A stretch of 49,526 nucleotides of DNA from Delftia acidovorans (lineage in GTDB: Bacteria; Pseudomonadota; Gammaproteobacteria; Burkholderiales; Burkholderiaceae_C), in the NCBI GenBank assembly GCA_031286585.1, contig JAITUC010000022.1, positions 1 to 49,526 of the forward strand, written 5' to 3'. Of this stretch, positions 39,380 through 47,702 are shown one piece after another. The notes under the pieces were generated by a model. It had not been told where the DNA came from. It searched no databases and was given only the letters and a program-made list of their open reading frames with translations. The position numbers and the translations under genes are program-made. Numbering within the stretch: the stretch's first letter is position 1; every line of letters starts with the position of its first letter.

Positions 39380-41266
39380 ATGCACACCCTCGCCTTCGCG
39401 CGCGCCTACGGCGCCGCCCTTCGCTCGCCGCCGGCTTTCTCCGCACCTCGGATGTCCGCCCTGGCCCTGGCCTCGCTGCTGGCCTGCCAGGCCCAGGCGC
39501 AAACCCAGTCCTCGCAGCTGGACACCGTGGTCGTCACCGCCTCGCGCAGCGAGCAGCCGCTGCGCACCGTCACGGCCGACATGACCGTGATCGACGCCGA
39601 GACCATTGCCCGCAGTGGCGCCACCGGCGTGGCCGACCTGCTGGTGCAGGTGCCGGGCGTACAGATCAACCGCAATGGCGGGCCGGGCCAGGTCACCTCG
39701 GTCTACCTGCGCGGCACCAGCAACCAGCACACGGCCGTGTTCGTCGACGGCGTGCGCTACAGCTCGCAGGAGCTGCAGGGCGGCGCGGTCTGGTCCACGC
39801 TGCCGCTGGCGCAGATCGACCGCATCGAGGTGCTGCGCGGCCCGGCCGCCGCCATCTACGGCTCCGACGCCATGGGCGGCGTGATCCAGATCTTCACCAA
39901 GCGGCCCACCGACGGCCAGACCCGCGCCTATGCCGAGGCCGGCATCGGCAACCAGGGCACCAGCAAGCTGGCCACGGGCTTTCAGGGCGGGGCCAAAGGC
40001 TTCACCTACGGGCTGAACCTGGCGGACGAGCGCAGCGACGGCTTCGACGTCAACCCCGGCAACACCTTCTCGCCCAACCGCGACAAGGATGGCTACAGCA
40101 ACACCTCGCTGGGCCTGAACGCGGGCTACAAAACGGGCATCCACCAGATTGACGCCAGCCTGCTGTACAGCCGCCTGCGCACGCACTACGACCAGAGCCC
40201 GCCGCCGTTCGACGACTACGACGTGGTCAAGAACACCACCGGCAGCCTGCGCTGGCAGGCCGGCTGGAATGCCCTCTACAAGAGCGTGATCCAGATCTCG
40301 CACACCGACAGCCAAAGCGACCGCCACACCCAGTCGCCGGAAAGCGCCAAGGGCCGCTCCACCAACTACCTGCTGCAGAACCTGTTCACGCTGGGCAATC
40401 AGCGTTTCAACGTGGACCTGGAACGCCGCGAGGACAGGCTCGACACCGACTACACCGGGACCCAGAACACCGACAGCAAGCGCGTGCAGAACTCCCTGTC
40501 GGCCGGCTGGCGTATGACGGAGGGGCGCCACCAGTTCGACGCCAACCTGCGCCACGACCAGGTGCGCGACCAGCAGAGCAAGACCACGGGCGGCCTGGGC
40601 TACGGCCTGCAGATCGACGAGCGCTGGCGCTGGGTGGCATCGGCCGGCACGGCCTTCAGAACCCCCACGCTGTACGAACGCTTCACCGGCCAGGCGGCAG
40701 CCGACCTCAAGCCTGAAAGCAGCACCAACGTGGAAACCGGCCTGCACTATGCGGCCAGCGCCAACCGCCTCTCGGCCGTGGTCTACCGCAACAGGTTCAA
40801 GAACCTGATCACCTATGACTGGAACAGCGCCGTTCCCTGCAACTGCTACCGCAACTGGCAAAGCGTGGAGATCACCGGCCTGACGCTGTCGGGCGGCACG
40901 CGCCTGGGCAGCACCAACCTGGGCGCCTCGCTGGACCTCATGAACCCCGAGAACCTGGAGACCGGCAAGCTGCTGCCCTACCGCTCCAAGCGCATGCTCA
41001 AGCTCAATGCCGACACCCAGGCGGCCGGCTGGACGCTGGGCGGCGAAGCGCAGCTGTACAGCGGCCGCTACACCGACGAGGCGAACACCTTCAAGCTGGG
41101 CGGCTACGGCGTGGTCAACCTCTACGCCCAGCGCCAGCTGACCAGGCAATGGACGCTGCTGGCCCGTGTCAACAACATCGCCGACCGCGACTACGCCCCC
41201 ACGCGCGGCTATGCGAACGCAGGCCGAACGGTCTTCGTCAGCGTGCGCTGGACACCTCTGCCCTGA
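39380..41266 (+). CDS. btuB: TonB-dependent cobalamin receptor BtuB
   Basis: Outer-membrane vitamin B12 receptor of 628 residues. A long signal peptide ends near ACQAQAQ, followed by a TonB-box-like LDTVVVTAS. The plug has LLVQVPGVQINRNGG, RGTSNQHTAVFVDGVR and VLRGPAAAIYGSDAMGG. The barrel ends VRWTPLP instead of a C-terminal aromatic residue. I start at 39380; an ATG at 39452 gives a shorter signal peptide and is possible. The frame is open back into the riboswitch but cannot be translated from there sensibly. Control is by the upstream cobalamin riboswitch. Confidence 0.93.
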   Translation: MHTLAFARAYGAALRSPPAFSAPRMSALALASLLACQAQAQTQSSQLDTVVVTASRSEQPLRTVTADMTVIDAETIARSGATGVADLLVQVPGVQINRNGGPGQVTSVYLRGTSNQHTAVFVDGVRYSSQELQGGAVWSTLPLAQIDRIEVLRGPAAAIYGSDAMGGVIQIFTKRPTDGQTRAYAEAGIGNQGTSKLATGFQGGAKGFTYGLNLADERSDGFDVNPGNTFSPNRDKDGYSNTSLGLNAGYKTGIHQIDASLLYSRLRTHYDQSPPPFDDYDVVKNTTGSLRWQAGWNALYKSVIQISHTDSQSDRHTQSPESAKGRSTNYLLQNLFTLGNQRFNVDLERREDRLDTDYTGTQNTDSKRVQNSLSAGWRMTEGRHQFDANLRHDQVRDQQSKTTGGLGYGLQIDERWRWVASAGTAFRTPTLYERFTGQAAADLKPESSTNVETGLHYAASANRLSAVVYRNRFKNLITYDWNSAVPCNCYRNWQSVEITGLTLSGGTRLGSTNLGASLDLMNPENLETGKLLPYRSKRMLKLNADTQAAGWTLGGEAQLYSGRYTDEANTFKLGGYGVVNLYAQRQLTRQWTLLARVNNIADRDYAPTRGYANAGRTVFVSVRWTPLP

Positions 41267-41270
41267 CCCC

Positions 41271-42209
41271 ATGCACCTGCTTCTGCGCCCGCCTCGCCTT
41301 CTGCTGCTGATCGCCGCCCTGGCCTGCGCGGGCGGCGCCAGCAACGCCGTCGCACAAAAGGCGGTGGAAGTGCCCCAGGGGAGCACACCCGCGCCCTACA
41401 CCGTCACCGACATGCGCGGCCGTGAGGTGCGGCTGGCGCGCGTGCCGCAGCGCATCGTCTCGCTGCTGCCCTCGCTGACCGAATCGCTGTGTGCGCTGGA
41501 CGCCTGCGAGCGCATCGTGGGCGTGGACGAGTTCTCCAACCACCCGGCGCGCGTGGCCGCACTGCCCAAGCTGGGCCACACCTTTGCCCCGCTGGTCGAA
41601 GCCACCGTGCGGCTCAGGCCCGACGTGGTGCTGATGGCGTATTCCGCACCCGTCATCGCGCAGCTGGAGCGCTTCGGCATTCCCGCGCTGGCGCTGGACG
41701 CCAAGGACATGGCGCAGCTGGAGCAGGTGCTGCACAAGCTCGACCAGCTGCTGCAGGTGCAGCGCGCCAACGCCCTGCTGGCGCGCATGCAGGCCGAGGT
41801 GGACCAGCAGGCCAAGGCGCTGGCTGCGCACGCGCCCGCCGGCCAGAAGGTGTATTTCGAGGTGGACGCCACGCCTTACGCGGCGGGGCCGGACTCCTTC
41901 ATAGGCCAGCTGCTGCAGCGCCTGGGCGCGCGCAACGTGCTGCCGCCCAACCTGGGGCCCTTTCCGCGCATCACGCCTGAATACGTGCTGCGCCAGCAGC
42001 CCGAACTCATCATCCACACGCCGCAGACGCCATCGGCCAGCTTTGCCACCCGCCCCGGCTGGAGCCGCATGCCCGCCGTGCGCTCCGGCCGCATCTGCGC
42101 GCTGGACCTGGTCGAGACGGACGTGGTCTCCCGCCCCGGCCCGCGCCTGGGCGAGGCCGCGCGGGCGCTGGGCCGCTGCCTGGAGATGCCAGGCGCAGCG
42201 CCGCGTTGA
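41271..42209 (+). CDS. btuF: Periplasmic cobalamin-binding protein BtuF-like
   Basis: ABC-type substrate-binding protein of the BtuF/FepB class, 312 residues with signal peptide (about 1-28). The fold markers are RVPQRIVSLLPSLTESLCAL, VGVDEFSNHP and the second-lobe GPDSFIGQLLQRLGARNVLP. It starts four bases after btuB, so it is co-transcribed and riboswitch controlled. It should pass B12 to an inner-membrane BtuCD transporter, which is not in this window. A related metal-chelate ligand cannot be excluded. Confidence 0.88.
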   Translation: MHLLLRPPRLLLLIAALACAGGASNAVAQKAVEVPQGSTPAPYTVTDMRGREVRLARVPQRIVSLLPSLTESLCALDACERIVGVDEFSNHPARVAALPKLGHTFAPLVEATVRLRPDVVLMAYSAPVIAQLERFGIPALALDAKDMAQLEQVLHKLDQLLQVQRANALLARMQAEVDQQAKALAAHAPAGQKVYFEVDATPYAAGPDSFIGQLLQRLGARNVLPPNLGPFPRITPEYVLRQQPELIIHTPQTPSASFATRPGWSRMPAVRSGRICALDLVETDVVSRPGPRLGEAARALGRCLEMPGAAPR

Positions 42210-42214
42210 CTTCC

Positions 42215-42234
42215 TTGGCCAAAAAAATGGCCAA
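42215..42234. other. Small hairpin between convergent btuF and ybjQ-type genes
   Basis: TTGGCCA (42215-42221) and TGGCCAA (42228-42234) pair across six A's. There is no T run on the plus strand. It may act as a modest 3'-end stabiliser. Confidence 0.4.
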
Positions 42235-42243
42235 CGGCCCTGC

Positions 42244-42564
42244 CTACTCCAGCACCACGGCCGTGCCGCTGGCAGACACCATCAACATGCCGTTGCCCTG
42301 GCCCAGCACCTCGTAATCCAGGTCCACCCCCACCACGGCATTCGCGCTCAGTTCCTGGGCGCGTTCCTCCAGCTCCTTGAGCGCAATCTCGCGCGCCCGC
42401 TGCAGCTCGCGCTCATACGTGGCCGAGCGCCCGCCCACGATGTCGCGCAGCCCTGCGAACAAATCCTTGAACACATTGGCGCCCAGAATCGCCTCGCCCG
42501 CGACCACGCCGCAGTAGCGGGTGATGCGGCGGCCTTCGATCTGGGGGGTGGTGGTGATGATCAT
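42244..42564 (-). CDS. YbjQ/UPF0145 family protein
   Basis: A 106-residue soluble protein of the YbjQ family, sometimes called a heavy-metal-binding domain. The family pattern is present: a start like [14 protein letters not shown], the [27 protein letters not shown] stretch, and [14 protein letters not shown]. These proteins form pentameric assemblies; the biological role is not established. Monocistronic, divergent from the acetyltransferase. Confidence 0.9.
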   Translation of the reverse strand: MIITTTPQIEGRRITRYCGVVAGEAILGANVFKDLFAGLRDIVGGRSATYERELQRAREIALKELEERAQELSANAVVGVDLDYEVLGQGNGMLMVSASGTAVVLE

Positions 42565-42690
42565 GAGAAATCCTCGGTGGTGAGTGACGGAGATGGGCCT
42601 TGATCGCCGAACCGGCCGGCGATCGGCTCAATCCAGGCCAAAGAGCTGTGGCAGCATAGCCCCCTTTCCCGCATCCCCAATAGACCACGA

Positions 42691-43284
42691 ATGCCCGACC
42701 TCGACCGACAGTTCGCCCACATGCGCACCGGCCAGATGTACAACGATTTGACGCCCGAGCTGGTGGCGGCGCGGGAGCAGGCAGTGCTGCTGGCGAATGC
42801 CTACAACGGCTCGTTCGCCGGACCTGCGGATGAGAGGCAGGCGCTGCTGGGGCGTCTGCTGGGCAGCATGGGTTCGCGCGTGCATTTCGAGCCGGGCTTT
42901 CGGTGCGAGTTCGGCCGCAACATCCATATCGGCGACAACTTCTACGCCAATTTCGACTGCATCATGCTCGACGGCGGCGGCATCCATATCGGCAACGATG
43001 TGCTGCTGGCCCCGCGCGTTGGCATCTATACGGCCAACCATGCGATCGATGCCGCCGAGCGCGCGGCGGGCGGCTGCTTTGCCAGGCCGGTGAACATTGG
43101 CAATCGGGTCTGGATCGGCGCGGGCTGCCACCTGAATCCGGGCGTGACGATTGGTGACGATTCCATCATCGGCTCGGGCAGCGTGGTCACGCGGGACATT
43201 CCGCCGGGCGTGATCGCCGCAGGGGTGCCGTGCCGCGTGGTGCGAGCGATCACGGATGAGGACAAGACCGGCTTTCTTGCCTAG
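42691..43284 (+). CDS. Sugar O-acetyltransferase (maltose/galactoside type)
   Basis: A left-handed beta-helix acetyltransferase of 197 residues, the usual size for Maa/LacA/NodL proteins. The N-terminal Maa domain has MRTGQMYNDLTPEL. The helix begins IHIGDNFYANFDCIMLDGG, and the catalytic histidine is in YTANHAI. The acetyl-CoA end has GNRVWIGAGCHLNPGVTIGD and GSGSVVTRDIPPG. It would transfer acetyl from acetyl-CoA to a sugar hydroxyl; the acceptor is unknown. Confidence 0.92.
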   Translation: MPDLDRQFAHMRTGQMYNDLTPELVAAREQAVLLANAYNGSFAGPADERQALLGRLLGSMGSRVHFEPGFRCEFGRNIHIGDNFYANFDCIMLDGGGIHIGNDVLLAPRVGIYTANHAIDAAERAAGGCFARPVNIGNRVWIGAGCHLNPGVTIGDDSIIGSGSVVTRDIPPGVIAAGVPCRVVRAITDEDKTGFLA

Positions 43285-43411
43285 GACCGGCCCACCTGGC
43301 GCGGCAGCGGGCTGTGGCGGGCCACCTGCTTTTTCGGCCGGCATGATGCGGGCGCCGGGCATGTCCTGCCCGATCGGCTCCATAATCTGGCTTCAAAATT
43401 TTCGCCTCCCT

Positions 43412-43753
43412 ATGACACAGTCCCTCAAAGAACTCCTTGCGGCCAAGGCCGCGCTGGACATGGAAATTGCCAAGGCCCGCACCTCGGCGGCCGAAGCTGC
43501 CCTGTCCAAGGTCCAGAAGCTGGTGACCGATTTCGGATTCACCCAGCAGCAAGTGTTCCCCTACATCCCTGAAAAAACCAGTGCGCCAGCGAAGTATCGC
43601 GATCCGGCTACAGGAGCAACGTGGACAGGTCGTGGCAAGCCTCCGAACTGGATCAAGGACCAGGATCGCGAAGACTTCCTCATCGAACGCAAACCCGAAG
43701 CGGCCCAAGGCCCGTTTCTCGCCGAAATGGCGGCAGCGGCGGCTCGCAACTGA
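43412..43753 (+). CDS. H-NS family nucleoid-associated protein
   Basis: A 113-residue DNA-binding protein. The N-terminal coiled coil is for oligomerisation (about 1-40). The C-terminal H-NS domain has YRDPATGATWTGRGKPPNWI, where the TGRGKPP loop corresponds to the AT-hook-like minor-groove motif. Such short H-NS proteins are common and multicopy in Comamonadaceae and silence AT-rich, acquired DNA. Tandem terminators follow. Confidence 0.92.
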   Translation: MTQSLKELLAAKAALDMEIAKARTSAAEAALSKVQKLVTDFGFTQQQVFPYIPEKTSAPAKYRDPATGATWTGRGKPPNWIKDQDREDFLIERKPEAAQGPFLAEMAAAAARN

Positions 43754-43851
43754 AGGCGTGCCCGGACAGTCACGTCCCTGCCGGGCGTTGAACACAGCGG
43801 CACGCACAATTCGGTGCGATGCCGATGGGAAACAATCGGTGCCATCAAGAC

Positions 43852-43880
43852 AAGCCCTCTGATCATTCAGCGGGCTTTTT
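43852..43880 (+). terminator. First terminator after the H-NS gene
   Basis: AAGCCC-CTGA pairs with TCAG-GGGCTT (43852-43862 and 43867-43877) with one 1x1 mismatch and a TCAT loop. It is followed by a run of T's. It lies about 100 bases past the stop codon. Confidence 0.8.
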
Positions 43881-43893
43881 TCATTGAAAGCAC

Positions 43894-43926
43894 AAGGCAG
43901 GCGCCTTCTCCGCGCCTGCCTTTTTT
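43894..43926 (+). terminator. Second, tandem terminator after the H-NS gene
   Basis: AAGGCAGGCGC (43894-43904) and GCGCCTGCCTT (43912-43922) form an 11-bp stem with a 7-base loop, then four more T's. It separates the H-NS gene from the convergent monooxygenase-domain gene, whose stop is 15 bases away. Confidence 0.88.
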
Positions 43927-43940
43927 GCCTGACCGGCCCC

Positions 43941-44309
43941 TCAGGCGTGGCTGACCGGGCAGCTGCCTGCCTTGCCCATGATGCTGTCCGCAGGCGCCTG
44001 CACGCGGTCGTGCAGGCCATAGTCGCGCAGCACCTGGGTGACGCGCACGCGGTAGTCCTTGAAGATCTTGTCGCGGCCGGCGCGCTGGGCGCTGAGGTGG
44101 GCTTCCACGTTGCGCCACTGGACAACGGCTTCCTCGTCGCGCCAGGTGGTGACGGACATGACTTTTTCGGGGTTCAGCGTGCTCTGGAAGCACTCCACGG
44201 AGATGAACCCCTCCATGGGCTTGAGCATGGGGGTGAGCTTGTTGACCAGGTCCACATAGGTCTGGTTCTGGCCGGGCAAGGCCTGCAGTTCGAACAACAC
44301 GACAACCAT
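43941..44309 (-). CDS. Antibiotic biosynthesis monooxygenase (ABM)-domain protein
   Basis: A 122-residue single-domain protein of the dimeric alpha+beta barrel (ABM/YgiN) fold: VVLFELQALPGQNQTYVDLVNKLTPML, then GFISVECFQSTLNPEKVMSVTTWRDEEA and VVQWRNVEAH. An extra C-terminal tail contains a cysteine (SCPVSHA). AAGGAGAG six bases before the ATG at 44309 supports the start. It follows the amidotransferase by 95 bases and may be the last gene of the diiron-oxygenase operon. Such proteins act on quinones, haem or polyketides, or have no known activity. Confidence 0.82.
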   Translation of the reverse strand: MVVVLFELQALPGQNQTYVDLVNKLTPMLKPMEGFISVECFQSTLNPEKVMSVTTWRDEEAVVQWRNVEAHLSAQRAGRDKIFKDYRVRVTQVLRDYGLHDRVQAPADSIMGKAGSCPVSHA

Positions 44310-44404
44310 CTTCGACTCTCCTTTTTTCAGGGAACAGAGATTCCGGCGCCGCACAGCGGCGGCTCCGGCGTGGGGGAAACGGGTGAATGGGTGGCGCCGC
44401 AGAT

Positions 44405-45109
44405 TCAGCGGCTGCGCGCCAGGTTGGCCAGCCAGGCGGCGAGCACATCGCGCGCGGCCAGGGCCAGCAGGCCGCCGTATTTCTGGGCATCGGCCCGCAG
44501 GGTGCGCGGGTCCACCCTGGCCATGCCCAGTTCACAGGCATGGCCGACCAGCCAGCGCTCCAGCCGGGCCGCGTCGGCCTCCAGGTGAAATTGCAGGCCC
44601 AGCACCTGCGGGCCCACGGCAAAGGCCTGGTTGGCGCCGATGGCGGTGCCGGCCAAGTGCGCGGCGCCTTCGGGGATATCGAACTGGTCGCCATGCCAAT
44701 GGAGCACGGGTACGCCATCCAGTTTGGCCAGGGGCGAGGCCAGGCCGGCGTCGGTAAGCGTGAGCGGCGAAAAGCCGATTTCCTTGACACCCAGCGGATA
44801 GACCCTGGCGCCCAGCGCACGCGCAATGAGCTGGGCGCCCAGGCAGATGCCCAGCAGCGGCTTGCCGCTGTCCAGCCAGCGGCGCACGGCCGCCAGTTCC
44901 TGCGCGACGAAGGGATAGAGCGCCTCGTCATGGGCGCCTATGGGGCCGCCCAGCACGACGAGCAGGTCGGCACGGCCCAGGTCCAGGGTATCAAGCTCGC
45001 CGATGCTGGGATCGACGTACTGCACTTCGTAGCCTCGGCTGGCGAACTCGGCATGCAGGGTGCCCAGGTCTTCGAAGTGGATGTGGCGCAGCGCGATGGC
45101 TTTTTTCAT
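44405..45109 (-). CDS. Class-I glutamine amidotransferase-like hydrolase (GuaA-type domain)
   Basis: A stand-alone 234-residue GATase1 domain. The triad is visible: nucleophile C89 in GICLGAQ, H175 and E177 in LQFHLE. The PVLHWHGDQF segment is typical of stand-alone GMP-synthase-like amidotransferases. No synthetase partner is adjacent, so it may hydrolyse a gamma-glutamyl bond, as PuuD-type enzymes do, or release ammonia for an unknown partner. It starts 51 bases after the reductase gene, so co-transcription with the oxygenase pair is possible. The ribosome site is weak. Confidence 0.87.
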   Translation of the reverse strand: MKKAIALRHIHFEDLGTLHAEFASRGYEVQYVDPSIGELDTLDLGRADLLVVLGGPIGAHDEALYPFVAQELAAVRRWLDSGKPLLGICLGAQLIARALGARVYPLGVKEIGFSPLTLTDAGLASPLAKLDGVPVLHWHGDQFDIPEGAAHLAGTAIGANQAFAVGPQVLGLQFHLEADAARLERWLVGHACELGMARVDPRTLRADAQKYGGLLALAARDVLAAWLANLARSR

Positions 45110-45160
45110 GGGAGGAACTCAGGTGGATGCAGGAGGGTGGCTTGGAATGTGCGGTGCCGG

Positions 45161-46240
45161 TCAGGCGCCGGGCTTGAGATCGACGTGGATATGGCCCGCC
45201 GAGGGGAAGGTGCAGCAGGCCAAGGCATAGCCGGCCTCCTTTTCCCTGTCGCTGAGGCAGAAGTCCGCCTCCAGCCGTGAACTGCCTCCCGTGATGCGGA
45301 TGCGGCAGCTGCCGCAGATGCCGGCGCGGCACTGGCTGCGGATGGCAATGCCCGCGCCTTCCAGGATTTCCAGCAGGCTTTTGCCGGACGCGGCTTCGAC
45401 AATCTGCCCGCTGTGCGCGATCTGCAGCTGGCATGCCTGCGCGGTCTCGCCTGGCTGGGCGGTGGATGCGGCAGGCGGCGTGAAGGCCTCGATGTGCTGT
45501 ATGGCACCTGGAAAGCAGGCCCGCGCATGCTCCCGAAAGGTCTGCGCAAAGGCGTGGCCGCCGCAGATGACCACCGCCTGGGGCTGGCCCAGCGCCAGCA
45601 GGGACTGCGGCGAGGGGCGGCCCGGCACGAAGGGGCCGTGGGCGGCGATGTCTTCGCGCGTGATGTGTATGCACAGGTCGAACCAGGGCGCATGGGCGGC
45701 AAGGTGCTGCAGCTCCTGCAGGAACGGAATGTCGGCCACGCGCGCAAAGCACAGCAGCAGCGTGGTGCGGGGCACGCGCCGGCCCTGCTGCTGCAGCCGC
45801 GCCAGTTCGCGCAGCAGCGCCAGCGGCAGGGTCAGGCCGATGCCGCCGGCCAGCATGACCAGGGAGTCCAGGCCCAGCACCAGGTCGGCCGTGATGTCGC
45901 CGGCCACATGGCCGAGCGGCAGCGTGGAGCCTGCGCGCAGCACTGCATGCATGTGGTCGGAGACGCTGCCCCGGCCCGAGCTTTTGACGGCAATGTCGAA
46001 CTGGCCGGCGCCGTCGTGCTCGCTGCAGGGCTCGTAGCGGGTGATGGAGTACAGCCGCTGCTGCATGGTGCCACTGGCGTCGGCATGCTCGACGGCCACA
46101 TGCCGGCCGGGCCGCAGGCCGCCGAGGAATTGCGCCGAGGCGCCCTGCACGCGCAGGGTGTAGACCATGACGCCGCCCGCCTCTGCCCGTGCAGCGGCGC
46201 AGCGCGCGAGCATGCTGCCTGCCTGGAGGGCGGCGCTCAT
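45161..46240 (-). CDS. FAD/NAD(P)H ferredoxin reductase with C-terminal [2Fe-2S] domain
   Basis: A 359-residue electron-transfer protein of the FNR/oxygenase-reductase class. The order is an FAD domain with RLYSI (R62-S65), an NAD(P)H domain with LAGGIGLTLPLALLREL, and a plant-type ferredoxin domain. The latter has cysteines C304, C309, C312 and C342/C343 (CRAGICGSC then ACC). The start overlaps the end of the diiron oxygenase gene by four bases (ATGA), so it is very probably the dedicated reductase of that enzyme. Resemblance to GbcB/Hmp-type reductases is general. Confidence 0.92.
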   Translation of the reverse strand: MSAALQAGSMLARCAAARAEAGGVMVYTLRVQGASAQFLGGLRPGRHVAVEHADASGTMQQRLYSITRYEPCSEHDGAGQFDIAVKSSGRGSVSDHMHAVLRAGSTLPLGHVAGDITADLVLGLDSLVMLAGGIGLTLPLALLRELARLQQQGRRVPRTTLLLCFARVADIPFLQELQHLAAHAPWFDLCIHITREDIAAHGPFVPGRPSPQSLLALGQPQAVVICGGHAFAQTFREHARACFPGAIQHIEAFTPPAASTAQPGETAQACQLQIAHSGQIVEAASGKSLLEILEGAGIAIRSQCRAGICGSCRIRITGGSSRLEADFCLSDREKEAGYALACCTFPSAGHIHVDLKPGA

Positions 46241-47199
46241 GCCTGCATCTCCTCGAGGACCGAGGACACCAGCGCCACGCTGCCGCCCAGGTTGCGGCCC
46301 ACCAGGCCGATGCGGTCGATCAGGCTTTGCACCGAGTCGGTGTAGACGCCGATCTCGTTGCTGTCGCCCACGTCGTGCAGGATGTCGCGCGCATGCGGCA
46401 TGCCGACCATGGAGAAGACGGTGGACCAGGCGCCCAGTTCGTTGTTGGCGAACATCTGCACGGTCTTGAGGATGATGGAGCGCAGGTAGCTGCGCTCACG
46501 GTTGCTCAGGCCCTGGACGATGTCGGTGGCCACCGAGCTGAAGACGCTGGAGTGGCTCCATTCGTCCACGGCGTGGGTGCGCGTGACCTCGTGGCAGATG
46601 GGCTGGATGCTGCGGTCCTCGGCCATGGTCTTGAGGTAGTCGGTGATCAGGGTCTCGCTGGCGCAGGCAATGGCGAAGCGGGCCAGGCGGCGCTCCCATT
46701 CCGCGCCGCACTGCGCCAGCACGCCGTTGCGCCAGCCGACGAGGTTGAAGTCCGCGTAGTCCAGCGGCGCCAGGCCGCGCATCTCGTAGATGTAGTTGCA
46801 GGCCATGATGGACATGCGGGTGTGCAGGGCCTCGTCCAGCAGGGCCTGGGACATGACGTCCTGCAGCAGCGCGCGGTTGGCGCTGGGCGGCGGGGTCTTG
46901 ATGATGTCCTCGCAGGCCGGCGTGACCACGTTGCACTCGATGTAGATGGTCTTGAGGTTGTAGATGCCCCAGGCATAGGACAGGCATTGGTCCCTGAGGT
47001 GCTGCGGCGCCTCGGTCCATGCCTGGTGCTCGCGAAAGGGCAGCAGCGAGGCGGTGAAGTCCTGCCGGGCGGGATCGAACGCCAGGCCGCAGTAGTCCGG
47101 CAGGTCCTGGTTCACGGCCGCTCTTGACTTCCAGAGCAGGGACAGCTTTTTGAGCGCATCGCGCACGGCGTCATCCGTCCGAGAGATATCGAGATTCAT
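46237..47199 (-). CDS. AurF-family diiron oxygenase (putative N-oxygenase)
   Basis: A 320-residue helical diiron protein. The seven metal ligands expected for AurF are all present: E88, E123, H126 (DEALH), E182 (SETL), H209, E213 and H216 (HAVDEWSH). The spacings are 35, 3, 59, 27, 4 and 3, against 35, 3, 60, 27, 4 and 3 in AurF of Streptomyces thioluteus. Family enzymes oxidise aryl or alkyl amines to hydroxylamines and nitro compounds. GGAG seven bases before the ATG supports the start. First gene of an operon with its reductase. The substrate is unknown. Confidence 0.88.
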   Translation of the reverse strand: MNLDISRTDDAVRDALKKLSLLWKSRAAVNQDLPDYCGLAFDPARQDFTASLLPFREHQAWTEAPQHLRDQCLSYAWGIYNLKTIYIECNVVTPACEDIIKTPPPSANRALLQDVMSQALLDEALHTRMSIMACNYIYEMRGLAPLDYADFNLVGWRNGVLAQCGAEWERRLARFAIACASETLITDYLKTMAEDRSIQPICHEVTRTHAVDEWSHSSVFSSVATDIVQGLSNRERSYLRSIILKTVQMFANNELGAWSTVFSMVGMPHARDILHDVGDSNEIGVYTDSVQSLIDRIGLVGRNLGGSVALVSSVLEEMQA

Positions 47200-47213
47200 T
47201 TTTCAACTCCGTG

Positions 47214-47239
47214 TGATTGAACTTGATTGACTTGATTGA
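47214..47239. promoter_or_regulatory. Three TGATTGA repeats before the diiron oxygenase
   Basis: TGATTGA occurs at 47214-47220, 47224-47230 and 47233-47239; the last two belong to a perfect tandem of CTTGATTGA. The repeats lie 15-40 bases upstream of the start codon. They could be a regulator-binding array for the divergent region, possibly for the MocR-type protein encoded nearby. Confidence 0.4.
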
Positions 47240-47702
47240 TATGAGTCAAATCGCCCATTGCCTCCCTCCGCCTTCTCCATCTGCCGCAATCACCAATGTC
47301 CAACTGCCTATTGGCAATCTCACCGAAAACGGCAGACACGTTGTCATGGATTTTCTTGATCCGTCATTATTTCGCCTTGAATGAATCATCCCGGCTGCAG
47401 ATTCCGGATGATTTCCTGCGATATTGAACCTCATGACTTTCAACGTCTGGCGGCGAATTCTATGGAGGCACGATGGATTCAAACAGACCTATTTCCAGGA
47501 ATGAACCAGACCGCTTTTTTCCATGAATTACATTGGCATGCCACCTTGATTGGTCTGCCCGACTCTCCAAACATGGTCGGAATCAAGCCCGCCTCGCTCT
47601 ATAGACTGCCGATAGCCGTTGCGCTGCCGTTTTTCCAAATCCCGCGAGAACCCGGGCGGCGCCAATTTCCCTGCCTTCAGTCCTCAAGACAGCCAATGCG
47701 AC
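47240..47702. other. Divergent intergenic region of the oxygenase/SHMT locus
   Basis: About 460 bases with lower GC than the flanks and no long gene. It holds a short frame at 47473-47526 (17 codons, plus strand) with GGAGG five bases before its ATG. It also holds a bulged stem: CTTGATT...CCGAC (47545-47563) against GTCGGAATCAAG (47576-47587). I do not recognise a glycine or tetrahydrofolate riboswitch. TATAGA at 47602-47607 is a possible -10 for the SHMT gene, without a clear -35. Confidence 0.4.
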
